A DNA stretch of 64,000 nucleotides from Acidithiobacillus ferrianus (GTDB lineage: Bacteria > Pseudomonadota > Gammaproteobacteria > Acidithiobacillales > Acidithiobacillaceae): the NCBI RefSeq assembly GCF_010378095.1, contig NZ_WNJL01000037.1, forward strand, positions 508,915 to 572,914. Reading direction: 5' to 3'. The translations under genes were made by a program, and so were the position numbers. Below the pieces are notes generated by a model. That model did no database searches. It saw only the letters and a list, made by a program, of their open reading frames with translations, and was not told the origin of the DNA. Below are positions 1 to 8,580 of this stretch, piece after piece (positions within the stretch are counted from its first letter, which is position 1; the number at the start of each line of letters is the position of its first letter).

Positions 1-996
1 CAGAGAGAGGATGCGTTGATACGCAACCAGACTGAACCCCAAAGCGATGACCAGAAAAATCAGCGGGAATTGGATATATCGTTGCCACCAGTCCACCAGC
101 CACAGCCCTTCAGGAATGGAAATGAACGCGGTCAACGGGTACCGGCTCAAGCGCGTAAAGGCCCCGAACCGGTAGCTCCGCTCCACCGTGACGAGGCCCG
201 CATAAATTCCGTGACGTGCATGGGGGTCCCGCTGCAGGGCCAGTCGCAAGGCCCCACCCGCGGGGGCCGGATGGGAAAGCATCCCGGCGAGATGGCCCTG
301 GGGTACGGGCCAGCGCCCCTCGAGATAAAAGTCATTCCGGATCAGACCGACAGCCGTTCCGGGGAGTAAGGGCAAATGGCTCAGGAAGCCTTCGATGTCA
401 TGAAAGCGCAGCGGGGTGGTTACCACAAACAAGGGCTCCCCCCCTGGGGAAAATACCGTGTATCTCAGGGGGATGACCCAATGATCCACCAATGGTCCCT
501 GGATCGGGTGGTAGATCCGCATGCCGTGTACCTGCAAGCCTTTCTGGAAACCCGGCCAGATGGTCGGATTGTTGCGGAAGTCCGGCAACGGCACCCCGGC
601 CGGCGCGGTCGTGGAGGCGACCACCTGCCCATTCGGGGTGATGAGATTCGCGCTGACGATCTCCGAGAAGCTTTTCTGATAATCCAGGAGAAGCCTCCGG
701 GCACGGCGAGGATGCCGCAGCGCGCCTGCTCGCTGTAATCGCCGCCCCAAAAACTGAAGCCCGGAGGCGTGGCCGTCCAGCAGCTTTTGCGTGACCGTCG
801 CGACCATGTCGGATGCCAGCATCAGACGATGCTGGCTACCCTGTTCATAGCGGTGCCAGGAAGACCAGGCGTACCATCCGGAAAAGACCACCACCCCCAC
901 GAATGTCCCCCAAAAGGCCAGGGACATGGTCCACCGATAGGGAGGTATGGTGATGGGACGGGTGAGGAACGCGGGAATTTTCAGGGGGGTTTTCAA
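1..996 (-). CDS. membrane-anchored sensor protein, N-terminal part (runs off left edge)
   Basis: The complementary strand is open from about 996 to the window edge with no stop. Read in this frame it gives a short basic N-terminus, a first membrane segment (AFWGTFVGVVVFSGWYAW), an extracytoplasmic domain of about 220 residues, and a second membrane segment near the edge (FPLIFLVIALGFSLVAY). The extracytoplasmic part contains PNGQVVAST and a later FVVTTPLRF strand, typical of Cache-like ligand sensors. This TM-sensor-TM layout normally precedes a GGDEF/EAL, kinase or chemotaxis output domain, which would lie outside the window. The start is uncertain: TTG at 996 with GGGG upstream, or ATG at 927. 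The family is inferred from architecture only. Confidence 0.6.
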   Translation of the reverse strand, partial: MKTPLKIPAFLTRPITIPPYRWTMSLAFWGTFVGVVVFSGWYAWSSWHRYEQGSQHRLMLASDMVATVTQKLLDGHASGLQFLGRRLQRAGALRHPRRARRLLLDYQKSFSEIVSANLITPNGQVVASTTAPAGVPLPDFRNNPTIWPGFQKGLQVHGMRIYHPIQGPLVDHWVIPLRYTVFSPGGEPLFVVTTPLRFHDIEGFLSHLPLLPGTAVGLIRNDFYLEGRWPVPQGHLAGMLSHPAPAGGALRLALQRDPHARHGIYAGLVTVERSYRFGAFTRLSRYPLTAFISIPEGLWLVDWWQRYIQFPLIFLVIALGFSLVAYQRILSL

Positions 997-1217
997 ACGC
1001 CATCATCCCCGCAACCTCGAGAGCTACCGGTCATCGCCAAAGTGGCTCCGATGTCGCGCGCATTCATACCAATGCACCTCCGTATGGCCGCACGCATGCC
1101 CGAACCTTCCGCAAGGACACCGGCACCGCGGCATCCTCCCGGTCTGCGGCCGCTCACGACGCCGCTTTTCCGTTCTGGCGCTCCGCCGCCGAACGCCGCA
1201 CAACCATCTGCTTTATT

Positions 1218-1294
1218 TGGTGCGCAGTACTGGAGTCGAACCAGTGACCTTCGGCTTCGGAGGCCGACACTCTATCCAGCTGAGCTAACTGCGC
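1218..1294 (-). tRNA. tRNA-Arg (anticodon CCG)
   Basis: A 77-nt cloverleaf folds on the minus strand. The acceptor pair is GCGCAGT/ACTGCGC, followed by discriminator A and an encoded CCA. The T arm is ACTGG/CCAGT around TTCGACT. The anticodon stem is TCGGC/GCCGA with loop CTCCGAA, giving anticodon CCG, which reads the Arg codon CGG. It lies 10 nt downstream of rlmE on the same strand and could be co-transcribed or read through. Confidence 0.95.
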
Positions 1295-1304
1295 GCGCCA
1301 GGAA

Positions 1305-1964
1305 TTATAAAGAATTCTTCCCGCCGTTGTCCAACCCTTCCTGCGCAAGCCCCTGAAAATTCAACGCCAGCCAATACTGTTCCGTTGATCGCGCGCGCGA
1401 GGCTTCGGGCTTGCGCACCACCATCTTCTTGAAGTCCCGGCGCAGGGCACGGCGCAATTCCTCCGCCCCGGAACCCATAAAAACCTTCATCAGTAGCGAT
1501 CCACCCGGTTTCAGCCAGCGTTGCGCCATATTCAGCGCCAGTTCCGCGAGGTCGATGGCGCGCGCTTGATCGACGCTGGCAATACCGGACATGTTCGGCG
1601 CCATATCGCTCATGATCAAATCGGCGCCCTCCGGCAAGTGCTTCCGACAGACCGCGAGCACCGCGTCATCATACACATCGCCGCAGATCACCGTCGCACC
1701 CGCCACCGGGTCCATGGGCAGGCGATCCACCGCCACCAGCCGTCCCTTTTTACCGATCAAGGGCGCGGCGACCTGGGTCCACCCTCCGGGTGCCGCCCCC
1801 ACGTCCAGCACCTGCATGCCCGGACGGATGAGGCGATCCCGCTGCTGAATCTCCAGCAACTTATAGCTCGCCCGTGAGCGATATCCTTCTTTCGCGGCCC
1901 GCTGCACGAAGAGATCCGTGAAGTGTTCCCGCAACCATTGCTCACTGGATTTACTTCTTGCCAA
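1305..1964 (-). CDS. rlmE: 23S rRNA (uridine-2'-O)-methyltransferase RlmE (FtsJ/RrmJ)
   Basis: RlmE methylates the ribose of a conserved uridine in the 23S A-loop using SAM, in the cytoplasm on the large ribosomal subunit. The protein has the family opening SSEQWLREHFTDLFVQ, the SAM motif VLDVGAAPGGW, the catalytic-site segment LIMSDMAPN, and the C-terminal RARSTEQYWLA. The open frame extends to 2066, but that would overlap the divergent yhbY promoter and start. TTG at 1964 has GGGAG 6-7 nt upstream and gives 219 aa, close to the usual length of about 209. The neighbours rlmE and yhbY (both ribosome maturation factors) are divergent, as in many proteobacteria. Confidence 0.92.
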   Translation of the reverse strand: MARSKSSEQWLREHFTDLFVQRAAKEGYRSRASYKLLEIQQRDRLIRPGMQVLDVGAAPGGWTQVAAPLIGKKGRLVAVDRLPMDPVAGATVICGDVYDDAVLAVCRKHLPEGADLIMSDMAPNMSGIASVDQARAIDLAELALNMAQRWLKPGGSLLMKVFMGSGAEELRRALRRDFKKMVVRKPEASRARSTEQYWLALNFQGLAQEGLDNGGKNSL

Positions 1965-2052
1965 AACGCGCTCCCGGGCTTTGACCCTCGCCCCCCGCAA
2001 ACGTACACTCTGCCGTTGGACATCCCGGCACCAGACCGATAGAGAGAATAAC

Positions 2053-2337
2053 ATGCTGGACACCAAAGAAAGACAAATTCTGCGTGCTCGTGCTCACGCC
2101 CTCAAGCCGGTGGTCATGATAGGCGCCCACGGCGTCACCGATGGTGTCGTTGCCGAACTGGAGGTCGCCCTCAACGCCCACGAACTCATCAAGGTACGCC
2201 TGCCGTCCGTGCCCCACGACCAGCGGGACGCCATGACGCAGACCTTGGCCGAAACCGGCCACGCCGATATCATCGGACGCGTCGGGCGTATACTCATCCT
2301 CTATCGCCCGCGCCCGGAATCCGCGCGCAAACGCTGA
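2053..2337 (+). CDS. yhbY: YhbY-family CRM-domain RNA-binding protein
   Basis: A 94-aa single CRM domain that associates with pre-50S particles and assists ribosome assembly. It begins MLDTKERQILRARAHALKPV, has the GxxG RNA-binding-type turn (MIGAHGVTDGV), and ends with the conserved strand GRVGRILILYRP. The upstream in-frame extension to 1918 runs into rlmE on the other strand and is unlikely. ATG 2053 is preceded by an AGAGAG purine stretch. The intergenic space to the rlmE start is 88 bp and must hold both divergent promoters. Confidence 0.92.
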   Translation: MLDTKERQILRARAHALKPVVMIGAHGVTDGVVAELEVALNAHELIKVRLPSVPHDQRDAMTQTLAETGHADIIGRVGRILILYRPRPESARKR

Positions 2338-2434
2338 TCGGAATCATCCGCGTGGCAGTAGCTTGGCAGCTCACTCCCGGAGCGCTAGACTGTCTCTGAA
2401 TCGCAACACCACACACGGCCCGGAGCACATTCCA

Positions 2435-2818
2435 ATGGAAGCAGCCCCCCCCACGGAGATTCAGATCAGCGTGGAAACCCGCTATCTGCCCCAGCAATCC
2501 AGCCCCCAGCAAGAGCATTTCGCGTTCGCCTATCAGATCACCATCGAGAATCTGGGTCCGCAGACCGCCCAACTGCTCAATCGCCACTGGATCATTACCG
2601 ATGCCGAAGGCCACGCCCAGGAAGTCAAGGGGCCGGGCGTCGTCGGCGAACAACCTACCCTACACCCCGGACAGCGCTTTTGTTACACCAGCGGTGCGGT
2701 CCTCCCCACGCCCGTAGGCAGCATGCACGGCACTTTCGAATGGATCAGCGACAGTGGCGCAAGTTTCCTCGTTCCCATCCCCGCCTTTCGTTTGGCGGTC
2801 GCCACTGTCTTCCATTGA
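2435..2818 (+). CDS. apaG: ApaG domain protein
   Basis: 127 aa, the usual ApaG length. It shows an FN3-like beta fold with family motifs FAYQITIENLG, the RHWIITDA strand, the VKGPGVVGEQPTLHPG signature, and SGAVLPTPVGSMHGTFEW. ApaG proteins are linked to Co2+/Mg2+ homeostasis and Ap4A metabolism, but their biochemical role is unsettled. ATG 2435 has GGAG upstream and fits the family N-terminus better than the longer frame from 2363. Its TGA overlaps the start of the next gene. Confidence 0.9.
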   Translation: MEAAPPTEIQISVETRYLPQQSSPQQEHFAFAYQITIENLGPQTAQLLNRHWIITDAEGHAQEVKGPGVVGEQPTLHPGQRFCYTSGAVLPTPVGSMHGTFEWISDSGASFLVPIPAFRLAVATVFH

Positions 2819-3414
2819 GCCGCCAAAGCCTGCAGCGCGCCTATACCCTCTGGGCGCCCATTTACGATCGCGCCGTGCGTGGCTTCTCAGCCCCGCTGCG
2901 ACAACGCAGTCTGAGCGGCATTCCAGCCGACCCCTGCCGTATTCTCGTCGACGGTATCGGCACCGGCCTCGACATCCCCTACCTGCCACAGCATGGCGAG
3001 ATCGTCGGCATCGACATCACCCATGCCATGCTGCGCCATGCCCAAAAGCAAGGCGCGAAAATCACACTGGCACAGGCCGATGCCGAGACGCTACCCTTCC
3101 CGGACGCCTGTTTCGACATAGTGGTCATGCACCTGATCCTCGCGGTCGTCCCCCATGCTGACATGGCCCTGGCGGAAGCCAGCCGCGTCCTGCGACCGGG
3201 GGGTCGTATCTTGCTCCTTGACAAATTTTTACGACAGGGTCAACGCGCCTTCTGGCGGCGCCTGCTGACGCCCATATCCAGCGCCATCGCCACCCACACC
3301 AGCCTCGTCTTTGAAGAGATTCTGGAAAGGCGGCCAGAACTGCAAGTGATCAGCGACATCCCTACCGCGATCTCTGGCTGGTTTCGCCTCATTACGCTCG
3401 AAAAAAGCGCGTAG
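2815..3414 (+). CDS. class I SAM-dependent methyltransferase (UbiE-like)
   Basis: 199 aa from a TTG start that overlaps the apaG stop (TTGA), so translation is probably coupled. It starts LSRQSLQRAYTLWAPIYD, typical of small UbiE/COQ5-like methyltransferases. Motif I is ILVDGIGTGLDIPYL, an acidic SAM-ribose loop follows (IVGIDITHAML), then motif II (FDIVVMHLILAVV) and motif III (RVLRPGGRILLLDKF). The substrate cannot be told from sequence. The upstream part of the same open frame (2680-2814) lies inside apaG and reads as out-of-frame, so I exclude it. It converges on typA with 28 bp between them. Confidence 0.8.
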   Translation: MSRQSLQRAYTLWAPIYDRAVRGFSAPLRQRSLSGIPADPCRILVDGIGTGLDIPYLPQHGEIVGIDITHAMLRHAQKQGAKITLAQADAETLPFPDACFDIVVMHLILAVVPHADMALAEASRVLRPGGRILLLDKFLRQGQRAFWRRLLTPISSAIATHTSLVFEEILERRPELQVISDIPTAISGWFRLITLEKSA

Positions 3415-3442
3415 CGCTGACCGGTGATCACCGACACGAACC

Positions 3443-5260
3443 TCAACCGCCGCCGCGCGCGGCCTTCTTGCGTTCGTTCTCCGTCAGATAACGCTTACGG
3501 ATGCGAATGGACTGGGGCGTCGCCTCCACCAACTCGTCATCGGCAATAAACTCGACTGCCGCCTCCAGCGTCAGTTTAATCGGCGGCGTCAGCATGATGT
3601 TTTCATCGGAACCGGAGGCGCGCATGTTGGTCAGCTTCTTTTCCTTGAGGGGGTTGACCACCAGGTCGTTGTCGCGGGTATGAATGCCGATCACCATGCC
3701 CTCGTAGACCTTGTCGCCGGGGCTGACGAACATCCGGCCACGCTCCTGCAGATTGAAGAGCGCGAAACCCACCGCCTCGCCTTCTTCCGCCGAGATCAGT
3801 ACGCCATTATTGCGCGCCGGGATAGCCCCCTTGACCGGACCATAGCTGTCGAAAATATGGCTGATCACCCCGGTGCCGGAAGTCGCCGTCAGAAACTCGG
3901 TATGGAAGCCGATCAGCCCGCGCGCGGGAATCCGGTATTCCAGGCGCACCCGGCCCCGGCCATCGGGGATCATGTCCTGCAACTCGCCGCGGCGGATGCC
4001 CAGGCGCTCCATGATGGTGCCCTGATGCTGTTCTTCCACATCCACCGTCAGCGCCTCATAGGGCTCCTCCCAGACGCCGTCCACCTGGCGCTGGATCACC
4101 CGCGGCCGCGACACCGCCAGTTCGTAGCCCTCGCGGCGCATGTTCTCGATGAGGATGGTCAGGTGCAACTCGCCGCGCCCGGACACCATGAACACATCGG
4201 CGTTGTCGGTATCTTCCACCCGTAGCGCGACGTTGATCAGCAACTCGCGATAAAGACGCTCACGCAACTGGCGACTGGTGACAAACTTGCCTTCCCGACC
4301 CGCAAAGGGGCTGGTATTGACCTGAAACGTCATGTTCAGGGTGGGTTCATCGATGGGTTTCCACGGCAGCGCATCCGGCGCTTCGGGCGCCGCGATGGTG
4401 GCGCCGATGGAGGGTTCCTCAATGCCGGTTACGGCGACAATGTCACCCACCGTAGCGCTTTCCCACGGCACCCGCTTGAGGCCATCAAAGCCGAGGAGCT
4501 GCAGGATACGCGCCTTGGTCTGGGTCTGATCGACGCCGTGAATAAGGACAATATCCTGCCCCGGACGCATGCTGCCACGGCGAATGCGACCAACAGCAAT
4601 ACGTCCCACATAGCTGGAGTAATCGAGGTCGGCAATCTGCATCTGCAGGGGGCCTTCGGGATCGCCTTCGGGCGCCGCCACATGACTGAGGATCATCTCA
4701 AAGAGCGGCTTCATGTCACCGGAGCGGACTTCGGGATCTTCCCCCGCATAGCCCTGCAAACCGGAGGCGTAGATGACCGGAAAATCCAGTTGTTCTTCCG
4801 TCGCACCCAGCTTGTCGAAGAGGTCAAAGGTGGCGCTGATGACGTAATCGGCGCGGGCGCCGGGGCGATCCACCTTGTTGATGACGACGATGGGCTTGAG
4901 ACCCAGTTCCAGCGCCTTGCGGGTGACGAAACGGGTCTGCGGCATCGGGCCTTCAACGGCATCCACCAACAGCAGCACGCCGTCCACCATGCCCAGCACC
5001 CGCTCCACCTCGGCGCCAAAGTCGGCATGGCCGGGGGTGTCGACGATGTTGATGTGGGTGTCGCCCCACTGCACCGCCGTGTTCTTGGCCATGATGGTGA
5101 TGCCACGCTCTTTTTCCAGATCGTTGCTGTCCATCACCCGTTCTTCCAACTGCTGGTGGGCGGCAAAGGTACCCGACTGACGCAGGAGCTGGTCCACCAA
5201 CGTGGTTTTGCCGTGATCCACGTGGGCGATGATGGCAATGTTACGGATTTGACGAGACAC
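3443..5260 (-). CDS. typA: ribosome-associated GTPase TypA/BipA
   Basis: A translational GTPase of the EF-G/LepA family that acts on 50S assembly and stress adaptation. 605 aa, full length. G1 is [10 protein letters not shown], the switch I region carries [13 protein letters not shown]3 is [11 protein letters not shown]4 is [13 protein letters not shown]-like domain III and V follow, with the BipA C-terminal domain [13 protein letters not shown]. The open frame begins at 5416, but conservation starts at GTG 5260 ([10 protein letters not shown]), and the extra stretch is a leader rich in hairpins (see 5287-5311 and 5351-5377). The C-terminus is basic ([17 protein letters not shown]). Confidence 0.95.
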   Translation of the reverse strand: MSRQIRNIAIIAHVDHGKTTLVDQLLRQSGTFAAHQQLEERVMDSNDLEKERGITIMAKNTAVQWGDTHINIVDTPGHADFGAEVERVLGMVDGVLLLVDAVEGPMPQTRFVTRKALELGLKPIVVINKVDRPGARADYVISATFDLFDKLGATEEQLDFPVIYASGLQGYAGEDPEVRSGDMKPLFEMILSHVAAPEGDPEGPLQMQIADLDYSSYVGRIAVGRIRRGSMRPGQDIVLIHGVDQTQTKARILQLLGFDGLKRVPWESATVGDIVAVTGIEEPSIGATIAAPEAPDALPWKPIDEPTLNMTFQVNTSPFAGREGKFVTSRQLRERLYRELLINVALRVEDTDNADVFMVSGRGELHLTILIENMRREGYELAVSRPRVIQRQVDGVWEEPYEALTVDVEEQHQGTIMERLGIRRGELQDMIPDGRGRVRLEYRIPARGLIGFHTEFLTATSGTGVISHIFDSYGPVKGAIPARNNGVLISAEEGEAVGFALFNLQERGRMFVSPGDKVYEGMVIGIHTRDNDLVVNPLKEKKLTNMRASGSDENIMLTPPIKLTLEAAVEFIADDELVEATPQSIRIRKRYLTENERKKAARGGG

Positions 5261-5286
5261 TAATATTCCCCAAAAACGGTCATAAG

Positions 5287-5311
5287 AAAAAACACAGGGG
5301 CCACAAGCCCC
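5287..5311 (-). terminator. terminator-like hairpin in the typA leader
   Basis: Read on the minus strand, GGGGC-TTGTG-GCCCC is followed by TGTG and six T. It sits only about 27-50 nt upstream of the typA GTG, in the sense direction. Its position suggests transcriptional attenuation rather than ending an upstream gene. No leader peptide was identified. Confidence 0.45.
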
Positions 5312-5350
5312 GCAGCGGGTTTTCTTATAAAGGTATCCACCCGAAAAAGC

Positions 5351-5377
5351 AAATAAAAACCGCCCCCGAAGGGGCGG
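5351..5377 (-). terminator. rho-independent terminator upstream of typA
   Basis: On the minus strand a 7-bp perfect GC stem, CCGCCCC with a TTCG tetraloop and GGGGCGG, is followed directly by TTTTTATTT. This is a strong intrinsic terminator. No minus-strand gene was found between it and tRNA-Gln (plus strand), so it either blocks antisense transcription from the tRNA region or belongs to a short leader or small RNA. Confidence 0.7.
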
Positions 5378-5517
5378 CAACAGGAACTGTAGAGATGCCC
5401 AGGGAACAGTGCGCATCAGGGAAAACAGCCTGGCACCGCGACATCAGGGCATCCCACCCCGTCCTATTGACAGGGGTGTCGTTTGTGGTACCGGAATCGC
5501 TCTGAAAATCCTGCTGT

Positions 5518-5547
5518 TTGACACAAACGGGCCATCACGGCTATCAT
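5518..5547 (+). promoter_or_regulatory. sigma70-type promoter of tRNA-Gln
   Basis: Consensus -35 TTGACA (5518-5523) and -10 TATCAT (5542-5547) with an 18-bp spacer. The -10 ends 13 nt before the mature 5' end of tRNA-Gln. Confidence 0.75.
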
Positions 5548-5560
5548 TTTGCCCCACCCT

Positions 5561-5634
5561 TGGGGGATCGTCTAGCGGTAGGACAGCGGACTCTGACTCC
5601 GCTAACCGTGGTTCGAATCCACGTCCCCCAGCCA
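5561..5634 (+). tRNA. tRNA-Gln (anticodon CTG)
   Basis: A 74-nt cloverleaf with acceptor TGGGGGA/TCCCCCA, discriminator G and an encoded CCA. The anticodon stem is GCGGA/TCCGC around loop CTCTGAC, giving anticodon CTG (codon CAG). An integrase remnant starts about 100 bp downstream in the same direction, the usual arrangement for an integration site at a tRNA 3' end. No second copy of the tRNA 3' end was seen in the window. Confidence 0.95.
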
Positions 5635-5737
5635 AATAAAATCAATTGATTATTAGATATTACGCAAGCTCACATTGTGTTTTCCTGCAAATATGCTGCA
5701 ATCATTATCAATGGATGTGCAGCAGGAGTGCAGCGCG

Positions 5738-6068
5738 ATGGCAAGCATCAACCCCCGCAAGGACCGCGACAGCATTTATTGGCTGGCAGGCGCAGGTTAG
5801 ACGTAAGGGCTTTTCCACACAATCCCGAACTTTTGATAAGAAAGGGTCTGCTCAGGCTTGGGCGCGACAAGTCGAAGGGGATATGGAGCGCGGGGTGTTC
5901 GTCGCCACCAATCTTGCAGACAAAACTGCCTTGGCAGACGCACTCGACCGCTATGCCAGAGAAGTCACCAGTTCGAAAAAGGGAGCCTTGCAGGAGTTCC
6001 GGCGCATAGAGCAGGCGAATGGGGTGGTAGTCTCTACTGCGGTATCCGGCATGGGCGCGTTCCAATAG
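5738..6068 (+). pseudogene. tyrosine recombinase (integrase) N-terminal remnant, frameshifted
   Basis: ATG 5738 (AGGAG 9 nt upstream) opens MASINPRKDRDSIYW, the start typical of shufflon/phage-type integrases. The frame then stops after 20 codons. One frame over, WQAQVRRKGFSTQSRTFDKK continues the arm-binding domain up to EFRRIEQ near 6020. The shift is explained by a doubled TGGC (TTGGCTGGCAG near 5780). After EFRRIEQ the match ends, and the core-binding and catalytic domains (R..HxxR..Y) are missing. This is the decayed integrase of an element that entered at the adjacent tRNA-Gln. Confidence 0.8.
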
Positions 6069-6181
6069 CAGGGTTCCTGCTTGCTATGGGGCGGCAATGG
6101 ACCTGATGACGGTTTTTGACGCGGGCTGGACGATGGGTACGGCAGGCGCGTCGTCGAGGAGAGAGACGTGGAATCGCCACC

Positions 6182-6571
6182 GTGGAACAGCAGTACAACC
6201 GGCTTCAGCAGGAAGGGCAAAGCGTAATTCAGAGCATTCAGGGGCTGGCCGGAAAGCTCAAAACCGCCGCAGACGGCGGCAGTGCCGACGCCCGCGAATG
6301 GCTGCTGGATCTCAAGGAGCTGGCCCTGAACATCCAGCAGGAACAGCAGCAGGTCATGATGCTGATGCAGGCGATGCATCAGGCCGTGCAAAATGAACTG
6401 CAGCAGTGCATACAGCCACAATCATGGCAACCGGGCTACCCGCAAACGCCACAGGCACAGCCGCAACAGGGCGGATTTTTGAACAGCCTGGAACACTCCG
6501 GTTTTGGTCAGGCGCTGATGATGGGCGCGGGCTTCGGGATTGGGGACGACTTGATCAACGCGATATTTTGA
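6182..6571 (+). CDS. hypothetical protein with Gln-rich linker and Gly-rich tail
   Basis: 129 aa, not recognised. The N-terminal 75 residues look helical (VEQQYNRLQQEGQSVIQSIQ, later LNIQQEQQQVMMLMQAMHQA), probably coiled coil. A Q/P-rich linker follows, and the tail GFGQALMMGAGFGIGDDLI is small and hydrophobic, possibly membrane-inserting. The GTG at 6182 is the likeliest start because the longer frame from 6116 is Arg-rich and looks non-coding; a GGAGAGAG lies about 17 nt upstream, which is long. Small, with no functional context. Confidence 0.5.
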   Translation: MEQQYNRLQQEGQSVIQSIQGLAGKLKTAADGGSADAREWLLDLKELALNIQQEQQQVMMLMQAMHQAVQNELQQCIQPQSWQPGYPQTPQAQPQQGGFLNSLEHSGFGQALMMGAGFGIGDDLINAIF

Positions 6572-6744
6572 TCGACGCCAAGGGCCAAGAGCATGGGTAT
6601 TGCCAAGATACTGTAGCGCTTGGATGAGGCGGTATCTCGGTGCTTTTTTCCGGTCGGGTTCGCTGGCGTTCATAAAAGCGTCATATTTGGGGTGTATTCT
6701 CGGATTCGGGCACGCCCGCCCATCAATTGACTCGGAGACCGGTC

Positions 6745-6993
6745 ATGGAACTCAACCCATTGCAAACCCGCGTGGCGCAACTCTATCAGGAGGGCCTATA
6801 TGCCAGTATCGGCACTTGGGAGGATGCCCGGCTTACCCACGACGCGCTGTTTTTGTTCCTGCTCCAGGAAGCGGAGGGGTGCGCCGACCTGGATGTCTTA
6901 GAGAGTCATGTCGCCGTGGTCAGTGAACATCTGCAGGATTTTCTGGATGAACTGGCAACGACAATAGCGAACGCCGCGGAAGATTCCCTCTGA
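6745..6993 (+). CDS. small acidic hypothetical protein
   Basis: 82 aa, starting MELNPLQTRVAQLYQEGLYA with GGAGA about 8 nt upstream. The protein is acidic and helical throughout (TWEDARLTHDALFLFLLQEA, EHLQDFLDELATTIA) with no signal peptide or membrane segment. I do not recognise the family. It sits between other small accessory ORFs on the same strand. Confidence 0.6.
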   Translation: MELNPLQTRVAQLYQEGLYASIGTWEDARLTHDALFLFLLQEAEGCADLDVLESHVAVVSEHLQDFLDELATTIANAAEDSL

Positions 6994-7047
6994 CGGCGAT
7001 CAACCCTAAGCATTGAACTCTCTTTTCCACATAGAGGAGATACACTG

Positions 7048-7261
7048 ATGTCCGAGGACAGTCAGGAAGTCCAGCATCATCAGGTAGCAGGCGAGCCACG
7101 GATGCCTGCGGAGGAACGCTACTGCATGATTGCTGAAGCCGCTTATTTCATCGCCGAGCGGGGCGGTTTCACGGGGGACGGCGAGACGTGCTGGCTGGAA
7201 GCGAGCGTGAGATCGACCGGATGCTCGGCGTAGCGGCGGACTCCCCATTCCTCACCGATTG
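7048..7261 (+). pseudogene. DUF2934-like small protein, frameshifted near its end
   Basis: ATG 7048 has GGAG upstream. The centre EERYCMIAEAAYFIAERGGF matches the small DUF2934 family (IAEAAYxxAExRGF...WLEAExEI). After CWLEA the frame drifts to SVRSTGCSA and stops at 7233. Restoring one G after GAAGC gives EREIDRMLGVAADSPFLTD and a stop at about 7261, the expected family ending. It is therefore either a recent one-base deletion or a sequence error. The family's function is unknown. Confidence 0.65.
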
Positions 7262-7357
7262 AATGGGCTATGGCTTTGTCACCGCAAACAAACAGCCAAT
7301 TGGAATGGACCATGGCGATGTTTCTCAGTGACAGATGCGACGATTTTTGTAGGTGAT

Positions 7358-8290
7358 TTACCAGGAAGACCTTAGTTCAGGCAGGGGTATTTCCAGAAGC
7401 GATTCCAGACGTTGAATGTCGGGTTCGTAGATATCCTCCAGAAATTTCCGGACGGTGGTGTCCAACATGGGTTTGGCGGCGGTCTTGAGGATCAGGTGCT
7501 GATACAGCCACCACTGTAGTGCGCGCGGCATGAGGCGGTATCCAATCCAGCGCGCCAAAGGGTTAGCTGCGCAACGACGCGCCCACGTTCCACGGGGCGC
7601 CTTGTAACCGTTATGCACCTGTGCAAGATTCATCTGCGAGAAAGGGGCGGGATCAATACCCAGATGTGTTGCGACACGCTGGAACGCGGTCTCTGGATTT
7701 CTGACCAGATTGTCAAACAGCAACACCAGGACTTGTGAGCGGCCAAATATCGCGCAATAGCGTTGCACCTGATCATGATACAGTCCGAGATCCACATAAA
7801 GGCGAGAAACGCCCCAGCCTTTTTCGACCTGTGCGAAATCACGCTTGAGCAACTCGATATTCAAGGGGATGTCTACCACGCCCTCCCGGAAATCCATCAA
7901 ATAATGGGAATGGGCACGGACGACAGGGTCTCGCAGCAGGATAATGATCCTGGCATCGGGAGAAACCGCGTGGATGCGCATAGGGGCTTCCCGATCCCAA
8001 AGGCTGGAAGTACTGGCATCCCCGACAGCGCGGAAGTCGTCTGCTCCATGATATAGTTTGAGGTAATCCGATTGGTCGCTCACATATTCGAGCAGATGCG
8101 CCTGCCCTGGTTTCGGGTGGATCTGGGCAAAATAGTGGGGTTCCTTGAATGCCGGCAAAAAGACCTCAGGATGCTGCTTAAGATGATTATATAGAGAGGT
8201 TGTGCCCCCCTTGACCGTGCCAACAATAAAAAAGTTGGGCCAGACCGTCGCGCGGGCCTGATCTGATGGTGCATCGGATTGCTGCGGCAT
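7358..8290 (-). CDS. sulfotransferase (PAPS-dependent)
   Basis: 310 aa, full length for a heparan-type bacterial sulfotransferase. It transfers sulfate from PAPS to a sugar or other hydroxyl, in the cytoplasm. The 5'-phosphosulfate loop is FFIVGTVKGGTTSLYNHL near residue 20, and the 3'-phosphate motif is IILLRDPVVRAHSHYLMDFR around residue 125. The aromatic EPHYFAQ segment that follows the first loop is also typical. ATG 8290 is chosen because GGAG lies 6-7 nt upstream; the longer frame starts at 8326 without one. The substrate is unknown, but cell-surface polysaccharide is plausible. A second sulfotransferase lies at 9866-11521. Confidence 0.85.
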   Translation of the reverse strand: MPQQSDAPSDQARATVWPNFFIVGTVKGGTTSLYNHLKQHPEVFLPAFKEPHYFAQIHPKPGQAHLLEYVSDQSDYLKLYHGADDFRAVGDASTSSLWDREAPMRIHAVSPDARIIILLRDPVVRAHSHYLMDFREGVVDIPLNIELLKRDFAQVEKGWGVSRLYVDLGLYHDQVQRYCAIFGRSQVLVLLFDNLVRNPETAFQRVATHLGIDPAPFSQMNLAQVHNGYKAPRGTWARRCAANPLARWIGYRLMPRALQWWLYQHLILKTAAKPMLDTTVRKFLEDIYEPDIQRLESLLEIPLPELRSSW

Positions 8291-8580
8291 AATATTCTCC
8301 GGTCGCTGTGGGGGTTCATGATCCACTCTTTAAAAGTATTTTGTAGGTCGCCGTCTAACGAAGCAGGGTGCTCAGCGACAATTAGCTGCTCAGCGGGCCG
8401 AGCCCGTACAGTGTCGGGTCGTGGAAACTCGCCATTCCATGCTGACGCCGCTTTGCTCCTTCTCTCCACATTGCCAGGCTCGTATGAACGTGAACACCGC
8501 CAACTACAGTCACCACACATCGTCACGTTCTTCACCGCTTCCGCCACGCAAGGATCCGCGCGGTAGCCTAAAGCAATCCT
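8291..8580. other. intergenic region without a recognisable gene
   Basis: About 290 bp between the sulfotransferase and the periplasmic protein at 8581. It must contain the sulfotransferase promoter. I see no RNA gene, repeat or convincing ORF in it. Confidence 0.5.

Noticed and set aside
16..738. Plus-strand ORFs at the left edge
   Set aside because: The complementary strand has a continuous frame with two membrane helices and a sensor-like domain; the plus ORFs are overlapping, basic and motif-free.
1965..2066. N-terminal extension of RlmE
   Set aside because: It would overlap the divergent yhbY start; TTG 1964 has a good ribosome site and matches the family N-terminus.
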